64,000 bases of DNA. Origin: Centroberyx gerrardi (lineage: Eukaryota > Chordata > Actinopteri > Beryciformes > Berycidae). The notes under the pieces were generated by a model, which saw only the letters and a program-made list of their open reading frames with translations, was not told where the DNA came from and did not search any database. Below, piece by piece: positions 12,301-22,495 of this stretch. Every line of letters begins with the position of its first letter. Position 1 is the stretch's first letter. The position numbers and the translations under genes are program-made. The stretch is from contig NC_136019.1 in the NCBI RefSeq assembly GCF_048128805.1, forward strand, positions 11,084,905 to 11,148,904. Direction: 5' to 3'.

Positions 12301-15033
12301 GCGCTTGACAATGGCCTCCTCGCCGATACGTACAGTAATCTGGCACAGCGGCCCTGCCCCTTTCACCTGTGACCCTCCAGATGCTGACAACTGCTTTGCG
12401 TTAGACATGTCACTCTTGCTGTGGGACTTGCGGGATTTGTGATAAGATCTGCCTGTCTCTGCATCCTGTCTGCCCCTTGAGCCCTCCTCTGTGATGTCTG
12501 AACTGTCTCTGGACCTCTTTCTATGGCTGTCTGCATTCTCCCTTTGCTTTTTGATTGGCCTGGGACTGGCCTTGTGGGATGTCTGACTGTCGCTGCTTTC
12601 AGGGGAGGAGCTGTTCAGTGGGCTTTTGCCACTCCCAGAGGTGACCTGGTTGCTATGAACAATGACAGAGGATGACACTGCTGTTCCATGAACTATGACG
12701 GAGGGTTTTGTATGGCCATACGTTATCACAGAAGACATGCTTGTTTCTGTGCCTCTACCGGTCTTGGGAGTTTTGGTTTTGCTATTACTAGACATTTTGA
12801 AGCTGCCACTGCCTCTTCCCTGCTCTAGCTCTAAGGCCTCACTCTCATGTTTTCTCACTTGGGGCATGTCTGTTTGGGGGAGGGGCGCTAATGTGGAGAG
12901 GTCCCTGTGCTCCACAGCCATAGAAACAGGGAAGCCATCAGGGAAGGCATCTGGGTCAGGCTTCATACTCTGAGGGTGGGCCCCACTGATGAGGCTCTGG
13001 AGGTCTCCAGGGCCCAGAGCGCAGTCCAGGCCCAGGGGCAGGGGAAGGGAGGATGGTTCAGTTGGTGGCAGAAGCAGGCCGTTGGGCAAACCATCACTGT
13101 AGGTCTTGTAGGGTCTCTTCTGGGAGCGCATGGGGAGAAGGCGATAGAGCTTAAGGGCATTAACTTTCTGCTTGTAGCCACCGTTGGCTGTCTTTTCGCT
13201 GGAGATGAGGCTGGGGTTAATGCCGTGGATGGTCTTCTGGTGTGTTTTGAGATTGTAGTAGGTGGCGAAGGCATCCCAGCAGAAGATGCACTGGTAGCGA
13301 CGCTCCCCTGTGTGCCACACCTCATGCTTTGTGCGGTACTCAGCCAGGGCAAAGACTTTGTCGCAAAAATGACACGGATATTTGCGGCGCCATGAATGCA
13401 CATTGGAGTGACGCTTGAGGCTGGATAGCGTCATGTAAGACCGCTCGCACACAGAGCAGAAGTAAATGACAGTGCCATCTACCACCTTCACAAAATGGTT
13501 CTCATCGCCCCCCAGCAGCTCAGCGGCTGCTGCATCATCGCCTTGGATACGGGCCAGGAGACTCCGCGCTTTCTTCCCTGGCCGTGCCTTACTGCTGTCT
13601 ATAGCTCCTGCACTTCCCACAATCACTCCCCCTTCCACTCTCACCTCACCCTCCTCCAGCGGCTCCTCCTTCGGCTGGACAGTGAGCGAGGGAGGCCCCA
13701 GGCTGTTGGAGGGTAGGCCTGAAGCCCTGCAACACGCCTCGTGGGACTGCAGTCTCTTGCTGTGGATGAAGGCTTTGCCACAATAACGGCAGCTGAGGGC
13801 CCGGCTGCCGCGGTGCAGCCGCATGTGGACCGTTAGCGAGGAGGCCGAGCTGAAGAGCCGGTGGCACACTCCGCAGATCAGCTCGGGCTTCAGGCCATCA
13901 GTGGGGGGGAAGGAGGACGGGTGGGGGGGAGCGGTGAGAGCCTCAGAGGGGGGAGGAGGAGGAGGTGGTAGCGGGGGAGGGAGGTGGAGGGTGGGAGGAT
14001 GAAGATTTGGTCCATGAGGGCTTCCCACCTTCCCACCTGGTCTTCCTGTTATTTTCTCTTTCCTCTCTGTGTGTGTGTCCCCGCCTCTCTGGCTCTGATA
14101 GGCTGAAGTGCCCAGGTTGAAGAGGATCTGGGCGGTCTGAGAGGGTGAGGCCGTTCCGTTGGCCGCCCTGTGTCTCTCACCCCACCCATCCCCTCCGTAA
14201 CAGCCCCCTACAGACCCGCTGGAGGACCTCGGGGGAAACCTGTTGAACTGAGTCTCTGGATTGACTTTGGAGCACTTCAGAGGAGAGGGGGATTTTATAT
14301 CTTTCCTGATAAGCGCATTAACAGTCATGGGAGATGAGGAGGAGGAGGGCGAAGAGGACGGAGAGCTCTCGTGCCTGGGGGGCTTAAAAGGTCTGTGCTT
14401 TACGTCCATGGTAGCATCCAGTTTCCACAGCGACCCCTCGTCCGAGCCCTTGGAGGACGGCCGCCGTCGGTGGGGGGAAGGGGAGGACGAGGAGGAGCTG
14501 CGACAGTGGTTTGGAGAGGTCAGAGAGGCAGGCAGGGGGGCGGCGCTAAGTGGGAAGGTTAGGGTGATTTTATCATTCTTAGGCCCATCAGCCATGTCCT
14601 CCAGCCTGTCCCCCATTGCAGCTTCTCCGCGGCCTCCGTGCCTTTTACCCTTCATCTCCAGCTGCTCAGCCTCCCCTTCCTCCTCCTCTGCTTCAGGCTG
14701 AGAGGCCACTCCAAGACAACGGCTCGGCTCGTGTAGTCCTCCGACCCCGCTGGAGCCGCAGCGGGTGGGGCAGAAGTTGTCAGTCAGGTGGAACGGTGAT
14801 AGTAGGCCAGAAGAGGAGGCCTGCGCTGAGTGAAGGGTGTCTAGAGCCACTACCGTCAGTGGCAGGGAAGACAGGGGTGACGACCGCTGACTCCGGTGGC
14901 ACGTGGCGTCCTTGGTTGTGATGTGTGCGAGGTCGCAGAGTGGAGCGTGCCCAGCGGCCAGGTGCTGTTCACTCAGACGTGACTGAAGGAGGCCCGCACG
15001 GAGGGGGTCCCACACCTTCTCACCGGACACCAT
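9397..15033 (-). CDS. zbtb4: Zinc finger and BTB domain-containing protein 4
   Basis: Nuclear transcriptional repressor; the mammalian protein binds methylated CpG and related sites. The 1878-residue product comes from one exon. Eight zinc fingers lie at about residues 385-410, 413-433, 526-603 (three in tandem), 1164-1186, 1191-1214 and 1278-1300. Family hallmarks are the block after finger 5 (KLYRLLPMR...KRPYKTYS), ITVRIGEEAIVKR...ISETDLR near 896-917, WRPYYSYKPKRKA, and the C-terminal YGPQLL...NLAALPVALNMM near 1794-1820. The exon starts at 15049 after a TTTCAG acceptor, so the reading frame upstream of 15033 is intron; ATG at 15033 matches the known N-terminus pattern. Odd points: it is nearly twice the length of human ZBTB4 (about 1013 aa), and only a weak start of a BTB domain is visible (LxxRLxEQ, then CD). 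A His-rich run near 950 and an Arg/Glu repeat near 1561-1608 are also present. The 5' leader exons lie to the right. Confidence 0.93.
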   Translation of the reverse strand: MVSGEKVWDPLRAGLLQSRLSEQHLAAGHAPLCDLAHITTKDATCHRSQRSSPLSSLPLTVVALDTLHSAQASSSGLLSPFHLTDNFCPTRCGSSGVGGLHEPSRCLGVASQPEAEEEEGEAEQLEMKGKRHGGRGEAAMGDRLEDMADGPKNDKITLTFPLSAAPLPASLTSPNHCRSSSSSSPSPHRRRPSSKGSDEGSLWKLDATMDVKHRPFKPPRHESSPSSSPSSSSSPMTVNALIRKDIKSPSPLKCSKVNPETQFNRFPPRSSSGSVGGCYGGDGWGERHRAANGTASPSQTAQILFNLGTSAYQSQRGGDTHTERKEKITGRPGGKVGSPHGPNLHPPTLHLPPPLPPPPPPPSEALTAPPHPSSFPPTDGLKPELICGVCHRLFSSASSLTVHMRLHRGSRALSCRYCGKAFIHSKRLQSHEACCRASGLPSNSLGPPSLTVQPKEEPLEEGEVRVEGGVIVGSAGAIDSSKARPGKKARSLLARIQGDDAAAAELLGGDENHFVKVVDGTVIYFCSVCERSYMTLSSLKRHSNVHSWRRKYPCHFCDKVFALAEYRTKHEVWHTGERRYQCIFCWDAFATYYNLKTHQKTIHGINPSLISSEKTANGGYKQKVNALKLYRLLPMRSQKRPYKTYSDGLPNGLLLPPTEPSSLPLPLGLDCALGPGDLQSLISGAHPQSMKPDPDAFPDGFPVSMAVEHRDLSTLAPLPQTDMPQVRKHESEALELEQGRGSGSFKMSSNSKTKTPKTGRGTETSMSSVITYGHTKPSVIVHGTAVSSSVIVHSNQVTSGSGKSPLNSSSPESSDSQTSHKASPRPIKKQRENADSHRKRSRDSSDITEEGSRGRQDAETGRSYHKSRKSHSKSDMSNAKQLSASGGSQVKGAGPLCQITVRIGEEAIVKRSISETDLRRDKSHSPPKTKRSETSSVRDAKEPRHSHSHHHHHKHRVHRRASLGAEEERTGGGCEEEVRKKISKSPDEVREYYFRQEVREQGDSDHDMEDNLWRPYYSYKPKRKAQAHLQRAKSWQRKLKYKRSLRLMRRAERLKNHVNKETDITQDEDEDGDGKMEELGLEEVGGDEEEVAEAEKMSKSNTEKEEGKIKDYPSVPSKEKNKEAEEQVEEACPEASTPPLHSPKPPLSTSAAPMGIKRRPWTNGNAAECGTCGRWFSSPRKRDKHELSHLLEFVCLFCRATFPSRDKLEDHQRAQHPKPTEASPVPPKVGLNERGEGVGVRAVSETAKYEEEKEGGVGAVVRRSSSPSRLSRRALARHTCPQCHKVCKTSSALTRHIRRHELSSSPEREKDDRDSEPKAAETMVNTVSRDLETEKAQVPTALSVSVISYSTPDPSSSGDCLASQQRESHLSELKDEQQIAESYDKPELTELKPAAPEREPSPQIINPPLDSPVKLTPPKPEFTPPTPVTPSTLQSVLVMNGSECLDYRTPRKKNLESQIHRIPSPAHLMAPTNTSPNVPMTSQTRITTAAPPVSMTTAPSSEVGFMKREGVIMDRERQGGNGMFLHAGYEEPPLVQDLRVPSLSRSPSPNEAQDLTMSSILAREREMERQIEKEREMERQREREREREREKQMEKEREMETERLQQMSRAAHLPEEGVALLVPKEEPLSPAPSPQHIPIQTTINGPSLPRHTPKSPCRSPNAIGLLAQVTRHAHHTSQGLDRLTLPTGAAGAGDRPSAHALLLPRAPPPPEPEHQDTTSSRDSQQGEAASVGYPAQDFPLPLIVPSGYRSGKKQEENLLMSSYPAGALPFGPLGKVIVPNGGDLAKLPFYPDPYQLLYGPQLLAYPYNLAALPVALNMMAPGGDKVEPLPFLPAIFNYAATAGPYMGAAPHPLVANPSLYSSSSGSGKKHRDSSSGKP
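10210..10350 (-). repeat. zbtb4: Arg/Glu-rich coding repeat in zbtb4 encoded by a GA-type microsatellite
   Basis: The plus strand is a TCTC/TCTT-rich tract; on the coding strand it gives about 45 residues dominated by R, E, M and Q with an ER/RE period. This composition favours a single charged alpha helix. It lies between the last zinc finger and the C-terminal block. Confidence 0.85.
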
Positions 15034-16084
15034 GACCAGCCCCCGAAATCTGAAAGACAAATCAGAAAGAAGGTATTAGCATTATAAACAGCCCAAGATG
15101 AACGCAAAACATGCAAATTCACACGGCATAAAGCAGAGAAATGACAGTATACCGAGAGCTTTTGCGATAGCAGTCATGGCGCTTACGGAACACTTTTGAG
15201 AACGGCAAAGAAACCCAAATGCCCCAGCAATGCTGAGCTCCAACAGCTCAGCCAGGAATGGTGAGTGAGAGGAGGGAGCGGGTAGGGGGAAGGAATGAAT
15301 CTGCGGCAGTGCTGGTTTAGATTTCAGCGTGCCACAGCCAAGCCTTCAGAAAGGCATTCCAGAGATCCATCTCTCTCGGCTGTGACACAACATTCCCTTT
15401 GCCTAATTGGAAGGCATTCAGATTTAATCAAGATTCCCTCAGAATAGAGTGTTGACTTGCATCCATGGCCTTGGCGCACATAAAAATAGTCCCACTCTCT
15501 TGCTCTTTAAGCAGACTAAAGGAAAGGGGTGGCTGTGATCACTGCCTTGTTAGCCATTCCTGGCAGTGGCTAGTATCTGCCGGGCATGACTCTAACCATT
15601 TATTTGTGAAGGCAAGGGCGGGAGGGAAGGAAAGAGGGGGAGAGGAGAAGGGAGGGAGAGTGCATGCGTGTGTGCGGAGAAGGGGTGTTTTTCCGCCCTC
15701 TGCATCCGGTACAATCTCAGCTAAGCTCGAGAGGATGAGCGACGGGCACTTCCCATTTCCATTCTAATACAACCGCCATGGTGGCGGATACAGTCCTCCT
15801 GCAAATTCTTCATGCATAAGCTAGCTGCAGATTCGCCTGCGATAGGCAATTTATTGTTATTACTTATTTAAAATGGGAGCATGTGGTGGGGTCTGCAGAC
15901 TGGGGAGGGAAATGGAGACAGTATAAGGCCATAATGATGCGACGAGAAGAAAAATCCTCAGTCATGCTTTTCTGCCTGCGTTTTCAAGCAGCAAAGCAGC
16001 CAGGAAGGCAGGCCGCTGTAAAATTCCACAGGCAGCCCTGAACAGGCAGAAACTAGGTCAGCACTGTTATTGCAGAGGGAAGAG

Positions 16085-16089
<5 letters not shown>

Positions 16090-16125
<36 letters not shown>

Positions 16126-16346
16126 GGGAGAGCGAAAGGGTGATAGAAAAAGGGAGAGAGAGAAAGAGAGTGAGGGTTAGTGAGAGAGCAAGAGACAGAG
16201 AGAGAGAGAGAGAGAGAGGAGAAAGGAGGGGTTTGAAACAGGAACAGTCAGACACACTGCACTGTCAGACAGACAGGAGCCCAGGCAAACACGCACACAC
16301 ACATACACACACACACACACAAACACACAGACAAACACACAAACAT

Positions 16347-16388
<42 letters not shown>
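16090..16388. repeat. Compound (GA)n / (CA)n microsatellite cluster
   Basis: GA tracts at 16090-16121 and 16195-16218 are followed by CA tracts through 16388. Confidence 0.9.
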
Positions 16389-16393
<5 letters not shown>

Positions 16394-18455
16394 TGCATGC
16401 GAACAGACATGCAAACAGACATGCACACACAAACTGGCATGCACACAACACTGTACGTTCTCCCATACATGCCTATGGGCAAGACACACAGGCATAAACA
16501 AACTAGTTTTACATGGATGGGCCGGCTTGTAAATGACATGCAAAACAAAAGGGTGAATCCAAGTGCAACACGCCACAGCGACTGAGGGCACAGGTGGAAC
16601 GAACTATAGACAGATTGAAAACAAAAGTGTATATTAATGTATTTAGTAAAGGCAATGGCACATATTGTATGTTGTATTGGGACAACAAACCATGTCATGC
16701 CTTTTTATGACTATCTATGGTTATTAAGGGCTAAAAACAACAATGCACACTTTTTTCTGACCAGGCTTGCACTATTTTGTGGACGTGCATTGAAATAGGC
16801 CTTCGCTGTCACTCTCACATTTACTGAGCGATAGATGTTGTGCAGGAAATCCCTTATGTCAAGCGCCAGCCTGCTACAAGTGGGCGGACACATTGAGAGA
16901 CGGTGCTAGGGCTAAAAATGTCACCATTTCATCTGATGCTTGCGCCGCGGACAGGAAAATGCGTATGACGCCCCCTCGCTCTTTTTCTTCATCTCCCTGT
17001 GACGCACACAGCCTCTCCACAAGCACAGCCTGCACGACACTGGCCGACCGTGACAGGCAGCTTTAAATACGCTTTAAATATGCTTAAACGTACACAGACA
17101 GAAATGTGTACTCAGACGCATAGGACACGCATGAAAGCACTGTCATCACTCTTATTCGTAGAGACGTGTGGATACACAGATAACACACACAAACACACAA
17201 ACGCACACACAACCTTCCCTATCACACGCAGACACACAAACAAACGTGACCCTCAAAGTGGCAAGAACCCTAAAGCAAAATCAAAACAAAGAGCAACCCT
17301 GTCCCCACGCCTCTCTGCAACAGGATGCTCTGCGCAAACAAACATGTTAGTCGGCCTGAGAACTGTTCATCTATTTACGCTTGCGGCACTACAAAACCGC
17401 ATAGCAAGAACAGGTGCTCAGCTGGTGCAGGAAAAATGACTAACTAGTCTCACATAAATGAAAAAACACATTACACCAAACGCATTGCCTTACATATAAT
17501 CGCCGAGGCTCTACGGTGGCAGTCAGTGGCAAACGCGCTGGGGCAGAGGCATACTTTCTGCGATGCACTGATTAAATTTGTACTTCTTCGCTTCAATGTT
17601 AAATCTTGAGAAGTAGCTCAAACTTGCAGATTAGTCCCCCACTTTCAGCTCAGTAGAAGTTTTGAAACCAATTAAGTTCAAGGAAATTAGAGTGCCGTTT
17701 GTCTCAAAACCCCTAACATGAACTAACCGCTTGAATTGTGTGACCAATCCAGATCAGCAGACATCTTAGTATTTTACTTTGAGATACTCCGCCTCTTGCA
17801 TCTGAAAAAAAGATGACTTTATGACCTTGAAGACCCTGAGCAAGTATTCCATTGAATTCAATGGGAAAATCAGTCATGAGGAATATCACTGCTAAAGTGG
17901 CCTTGCATAACTTTAGGCACGGTGGCAGCATGGCAAAGGTTTTTGGCAGGTACGCCAGCTCAAGGCCTGGACATTGAACCAGCCACAGAGCAATCTGTTT
18001 ATTCCACACTGAAACTAGTATGTGTGCTGACAGACAAACAACCATTAAGATTCATCTTACAGTAAAGGAAGACCTTATGAATCTAGTGGCACTAATGGGT
18101 CATAAATGTCACACAGTTATTAGTTACCAAAAAGCACATGCAACCAAAAATGAACTTTATTTGGTTCTGAAGTAACTTAAATTTTAGCAATTTGGTCCAA
18201 TACCTATGCTCACTGGGGATTAAAGGTCTGATCACAGCAACTGACAACTTTAATGCTGGTTAAGTGCCACTAAATTTGCTTTTACATTTCAAAGTGAATG
18301 TAAATAGCTGACAACCGGTACTTTTGCCTCATTTTCATCTTTCTAGCTGAACTATAAGTTTCGTCAGAATACAGCTAACACGATCAAGTCGACTCCGTTT
18401 TGCCGATACTCTCGCCATTAACTGTATCTTTAGCTGTGATGTATGGTCATTATGT

Positions 18456-18457
<2 letters not shown>

Positions 18458-18502
<45 letters not shown>

Positions 18503-18745
18503 AGTGTGTGGGGCCATGAGGGAGTGCCTGCAAGGCGGAATGTGGGGGGCCTCGGTGTTCCAGCCGGTGAGCCAGCGGCGAGGAGCATGTGGGAAGAGGA
18601 AGGTGTCGGTTGGGCTTTCTCCCCAGTGAGGGGCAGCCAGAGGGGCCCAACCATTAGAGCAGCAGTTGGTCTGTGAAGAGGAGGGTGTGTGTGTGTGTGT
18701 GTGTGTGTGTGAGGAGTGTGTGTATGTGTGAGGGTGTGTGTGGGT
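18458..18745. repeat. (GT)n microsatellite cluster
   Basis: A long TG tract at 18458-18499 and a second at 18685-18711, followed by interrupted TG-rich sequence. Confidence 0.9.
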
Positions 18746-20694
18746 GGGGTGGGGGGGCATCGTTAGCAAGAAGGGGTACTGAACTCTCCACAACCCCCCG
18801 GCCAAGAGAGCATGGTAGAGCCAGCCAGATGGGATAGAAGGAGGGAGAGAGGAGGAGGAGGAGGAAAGGGGAAGGGAAGTTGGTATGGGGTGGGGAGTGG
18901 TTGAGGAGAAGGGTAAAGGGAGACTGGAGGTGGTAGTGGTGGTGGGGTGGGGAGGGAGGGGGGTAACTTCAAACACATCTCTTCCATGTTCAGATTTCAT
19001 GGTTTCCTTGTCTTTCAGATCCCACTCAGCGTGACTGACTGCATGCCCTCGTTCCTCCCCCTCCCCAAGCGTAAACTGTGGTATCGCGGTGATTTCGCAT
19101 GCCACTCCACGCACCAGCAGACCTGCCCATGTCTAAAACGCCATATACTCTCCACGGTCTGTTAGCTCTCAACCCAGCACGTAATTCCCATAATTCTGCC
19201 CACTGTAACAGAATCATGGGAAGCATTAGGAGAGAGTAAGGCCAAAACAGTACCCCAGGAGAGCAGTAACACTACACCAGTGACCTTTTTGAGGTAATTT
19301 CCCCAAAATCATTTTCAATTTCACGCACAGTCCCTCTTGAAGGTGCAGTGAAAGCCCCTTTGGAGTTTTCGGTGTAAAACAACTGAAAAGCATTTTAGTG
19401 TTAGCAAGGTTTAGCCGGAGCCACATGTTACCACGGTCAGCATATACTGTAACTGTTAGGATGGCAGTTCAGATCAAATGAAGCGCTGCACCAGTTTCAC
19501 AAGTGCAACAATACAGTGGCACGTCAACATCCAATAAGTTCATGTCAGATTTTTAAAAACAGCATAATGTAAACAAAGCTATCAGCCAGGTCTTGCACTC
19601 CATGACACTTGCACATCGGCGCTTATGTGTCCAGGTTAGGAAAAGGCCCAACGGTAAATACGGCAGGTTAGCTTCATCTAATGTTGTTTGACATCATGTG
19701 CGGCCAAAACACAAACAACCAAACTGAAAAGCCTGACTCCTCATCAGCACCTTCAACCGTGCGACATCACAGAGCAGAGAGAAACCACACTTCTCATCAC
19801 CTGACCTATGACCCCTACACCCCTGTGGCATTGTGGATCATATTTTCCATACATTGAGCGCCGGGGCTTGGGTCGGCATCCATGGAAACCAGGAATGTGG
19901 AATAGTTGGCTGCAGACGCTCTGTTGTTTTGGAAAAAGTAGGGCTTAGGGCAGCAACAACAGGGCTGGTGACATCAAAATGCCCTCTGCTGCTCTATGAG
20001 AGACAACCCCCAACAAAACAACAGACTGGTAGGCTATACGGTAAAATGGAGGACACACTGGGCTGGCCCACAACGGAAATAAGAGACGGGATGGCTCGGT
20101 AGAATTAGAGATGTTTACCATAGCCTAGATGCAAGTTTTTCTCCAAACTCTTCCTCCCTCTTATCTTGTTAGTAAGTTGATGGACAGGGGTGGCAGATCG
20201 GCCCACCATGGCAAGACAAGGTTTCCCCCAACAACAAAGCCCACATCATGTTTAACGGCTGTTCTGACGTGTGCCGGCGGCACCCCCCCCACCCACCCCC
20301 CCGTCTGGGGTGAATCACAGGGACGCAAGAGGCTTCGATAAATTAAAAGTTTCATCACAATCTCGAAACGAGTCATCGCTCCTGAAAAAGAACTGCGTGG
20401 TGCGCCAGCGACAGAGGGGAGGATGAGGGAGACAAGGCCTCTTATTGGCACACACACACACGCACACACGCACACACACAGAGCACAGGCACACATGAAT
20501 ACGCACAACCGTGCACAAACACGCACTGCACAGCCGCGCATAAATACGCACACCCACGAACACTCACACCCAGCGCACGCACATTAAAATAAAAACCTTC
20601 TTCTCCTCTTCACGTGCGAAACAACCGCCACAGCAACGGAGTGAAGCGAAAACAAGCAGGAAAACAACAGTATTCAGCCTCTCTTCCCCTCATT

Positions 20695-20809
20695 CTCTCT
20701 CCCTCTCTCGCTCTCTCTCTCTCAGGAAGGCAAGCATACAAGAGAACGTACCTCGGAAAACCTCCTGCTGCATCTCTGCTGCGATGTGTTCTCTCCCTCT
20801 CCCCTCACA

Positions 20810-20840
<31 letters not shown>

Positions 20841-20918
20841 CCCCTCGGTCTGTGTATGCGCACGTCTGAGTGTGAGAGAGAGAGCGCAGGGAGAGGCGGC
20901 GCACACACACACACCACA

Positions 20919-20964
<46 letters not shown>

Positions 20965-21115
20965 CAGCAGTGTGTGAAGACAGAGGGCAGGAGCGATTCT
21001 CACACTCTGACTCGCTCGCTCCCTCTCTCTCACTCACTCCCCCTTTCTTGCTCTAACTCTCCCTCTGCTCTGTCTCTCTCTCTCTCTCTCCCTCGGCTGC
21101 TCTCCTCTCTCACTC
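20695..21115. repeat. Compound (CT)n / (CA)n microsatellite cluster
   Basis: CT tracts near 20697-20725, 20814-20840 and 21075-21092 flank a CA tract at about 20906-20962. Confidence 0.9.
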
Positions 21116-21173
21116 CAGTTTTGCCTCTGACACACGATTCTTAGTGTTTTTGCTCTTTTTCCAGCAAGTGAAT

Positions 21174-21236
21174 CCCCCCCTCCACACCCCCCACCCCTCT
21201 CCCCCCCTCACCCCCCCACTACCCCAACCCCCTCTG
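21174..21236 (-). other. C-rich tract, G-quadruplex potential on the minus strand
   Basis: Several runs of five to seven cytosines separated by one to six bases, so the minus (zbtb4 sense) strand carries at least four close G-runs. Confidence 0.6.
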
Positions 21237-21789
21237 AATCCAATCTTCTTTTTATTTGGAAGTGTTGTTCTCTCTCTCTCTCTCTCTCCCTCTCTCTCTA
21301 CATGCACACACACACACACACACACACTACTTTATATACACAAAGCCCAGCGATAGGGAGAGGGAGGGAGAGGCAGAGGGAGACAGAGTGGGAGAGCAAG
21401 CAAGAGGACGCCATTTAAGCAGTTTGTTACGAGCACTGCAAGTCCCCAAAATGGCTGAAAACAAACAGGAACCATGCCAACTAAAAAAACCTGGGCACAA
21501 GGACAGACAGACAGACACGGAGTGAGAGAAGGAGAGTGAGCAAATGAGACAGAGAGACAGAGAGAGAGAGAGGGGGAGAGGGAGAGGACAAACTGGCGAT
21601 AGTCAAATGGCGGATGGAAGCACTCTCTCAGAAACAAGTGAAGTTGAGAGAAAGAGAGGGATATTAAAAGGGAAAGGAGAGAGAGAGAGATGGAGATGGA
21701 GAGGCGGAGAGAGAAACTGGGGCAGGCAGAGGAGGGCAGAGGCGCTCTTCGATTCTTTATGGCCTCGGTTAAAAGGGTTCAAGTGCTAT

Positions 21790-21985
21790 AAGGAACGATG
21801 GCGGCCGTGTCAAGCGAGCGCTCCAGGTCACTGTGTGTATCTGGGTCTGACCCCGCAGCCAAACTCCTATCGCTGACCATCACCTGTTTCCTTCTGCACC
21901 ATCCTCCTCCTCCTCCCTCCCTCACCAAAACAACACCGCCGCCGCGCCACCATCTTGGCCCTGATGTGCAGAGCTAAAAGGCCGC
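21790..21985. promoter_or_regulatory. GC-rich patch, possible alternative zbtb4 promoter
   Basis: Locally CpG-rich sequence with a YY1-like ATGGCGGC at about 21799-21806, a GCCGCCGCCGCGCC run near 21939 and CCATCTTGG near 21952. This is inference from composition only; no start-site evidence. Confidence 0.3.
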
Positions 21986-22137
21986 GGTTTAGATATCACT
22001 TCTGATTTATGCATATTCCACAAATCTCTCTCTCTCTTTTGCAGCAACTCTCAAACGTCCCTCTTCGTGCTTCGTCCCCGGGGCTAACTGCCTCTCTTGC
22101 CACGCACGTCATGGTCAATGGAAATTCCACATACCTC

Positions 22138-22138
22138 T

Positions 22139-22173
<35 letters not shown>
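22138..22173. repeat. (CT)n microsatellite
   Basis: Nearly pure CT tract. Confidence 0.9.
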
Positions 22174-22177
<4 letters not shown>

Positions 22178-22348
22178 CATGTACCACTCAACGGCCCGAA
22201 ACCAGGAACCAGGAGCTATTCTCTCAGCTGGAACAAGAGGGCTGCAGGGCAGAAAAATGAGAGGAGGGAGGAGGGGGGTAGAAGAATGTTCTGGTACTGT
22301 TATGCTACAACACCATCATACTTCCCACTGTCCTTTTGAGTACAGCTG

Positions 22349-22495
22349 CCCCCCCACCCCTCCCCACACCCCCCCATACCCACCAACTGAACCTTGACGC
22401 CAGCACCCCACCCTCCACTCCCCCTGCCCTTTCTCTCCCTCTCTCTCCCTCCCTCTCTCTCTCTCTCTGTGTCTCCCTCTCCCTCTCTCACCCTC
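22349..22495. repeat. Polypyrimidine tract, C-rich then CT-rich
   Basis: Almost all-pyrimidine on the plus strand, running from C-runs (22349-22430) into CT repeats (22431-22495). Confidence 0.75.

Noticed and set aside
15034..15060. Nine-codon N-terminal extension of zbtb4 (starting from TTG)
   Set aside because: It lies across the splice acceptor (TTTCAG) and has no ATG; the true start is the ATG at 15033.
16177..16698. Cys/Val-rich minus-strand open frame of 173 codons
   Set aside because: Translation of a (CA)n/(GT)n microsatellite; similar frames occur at every such tract in the window.
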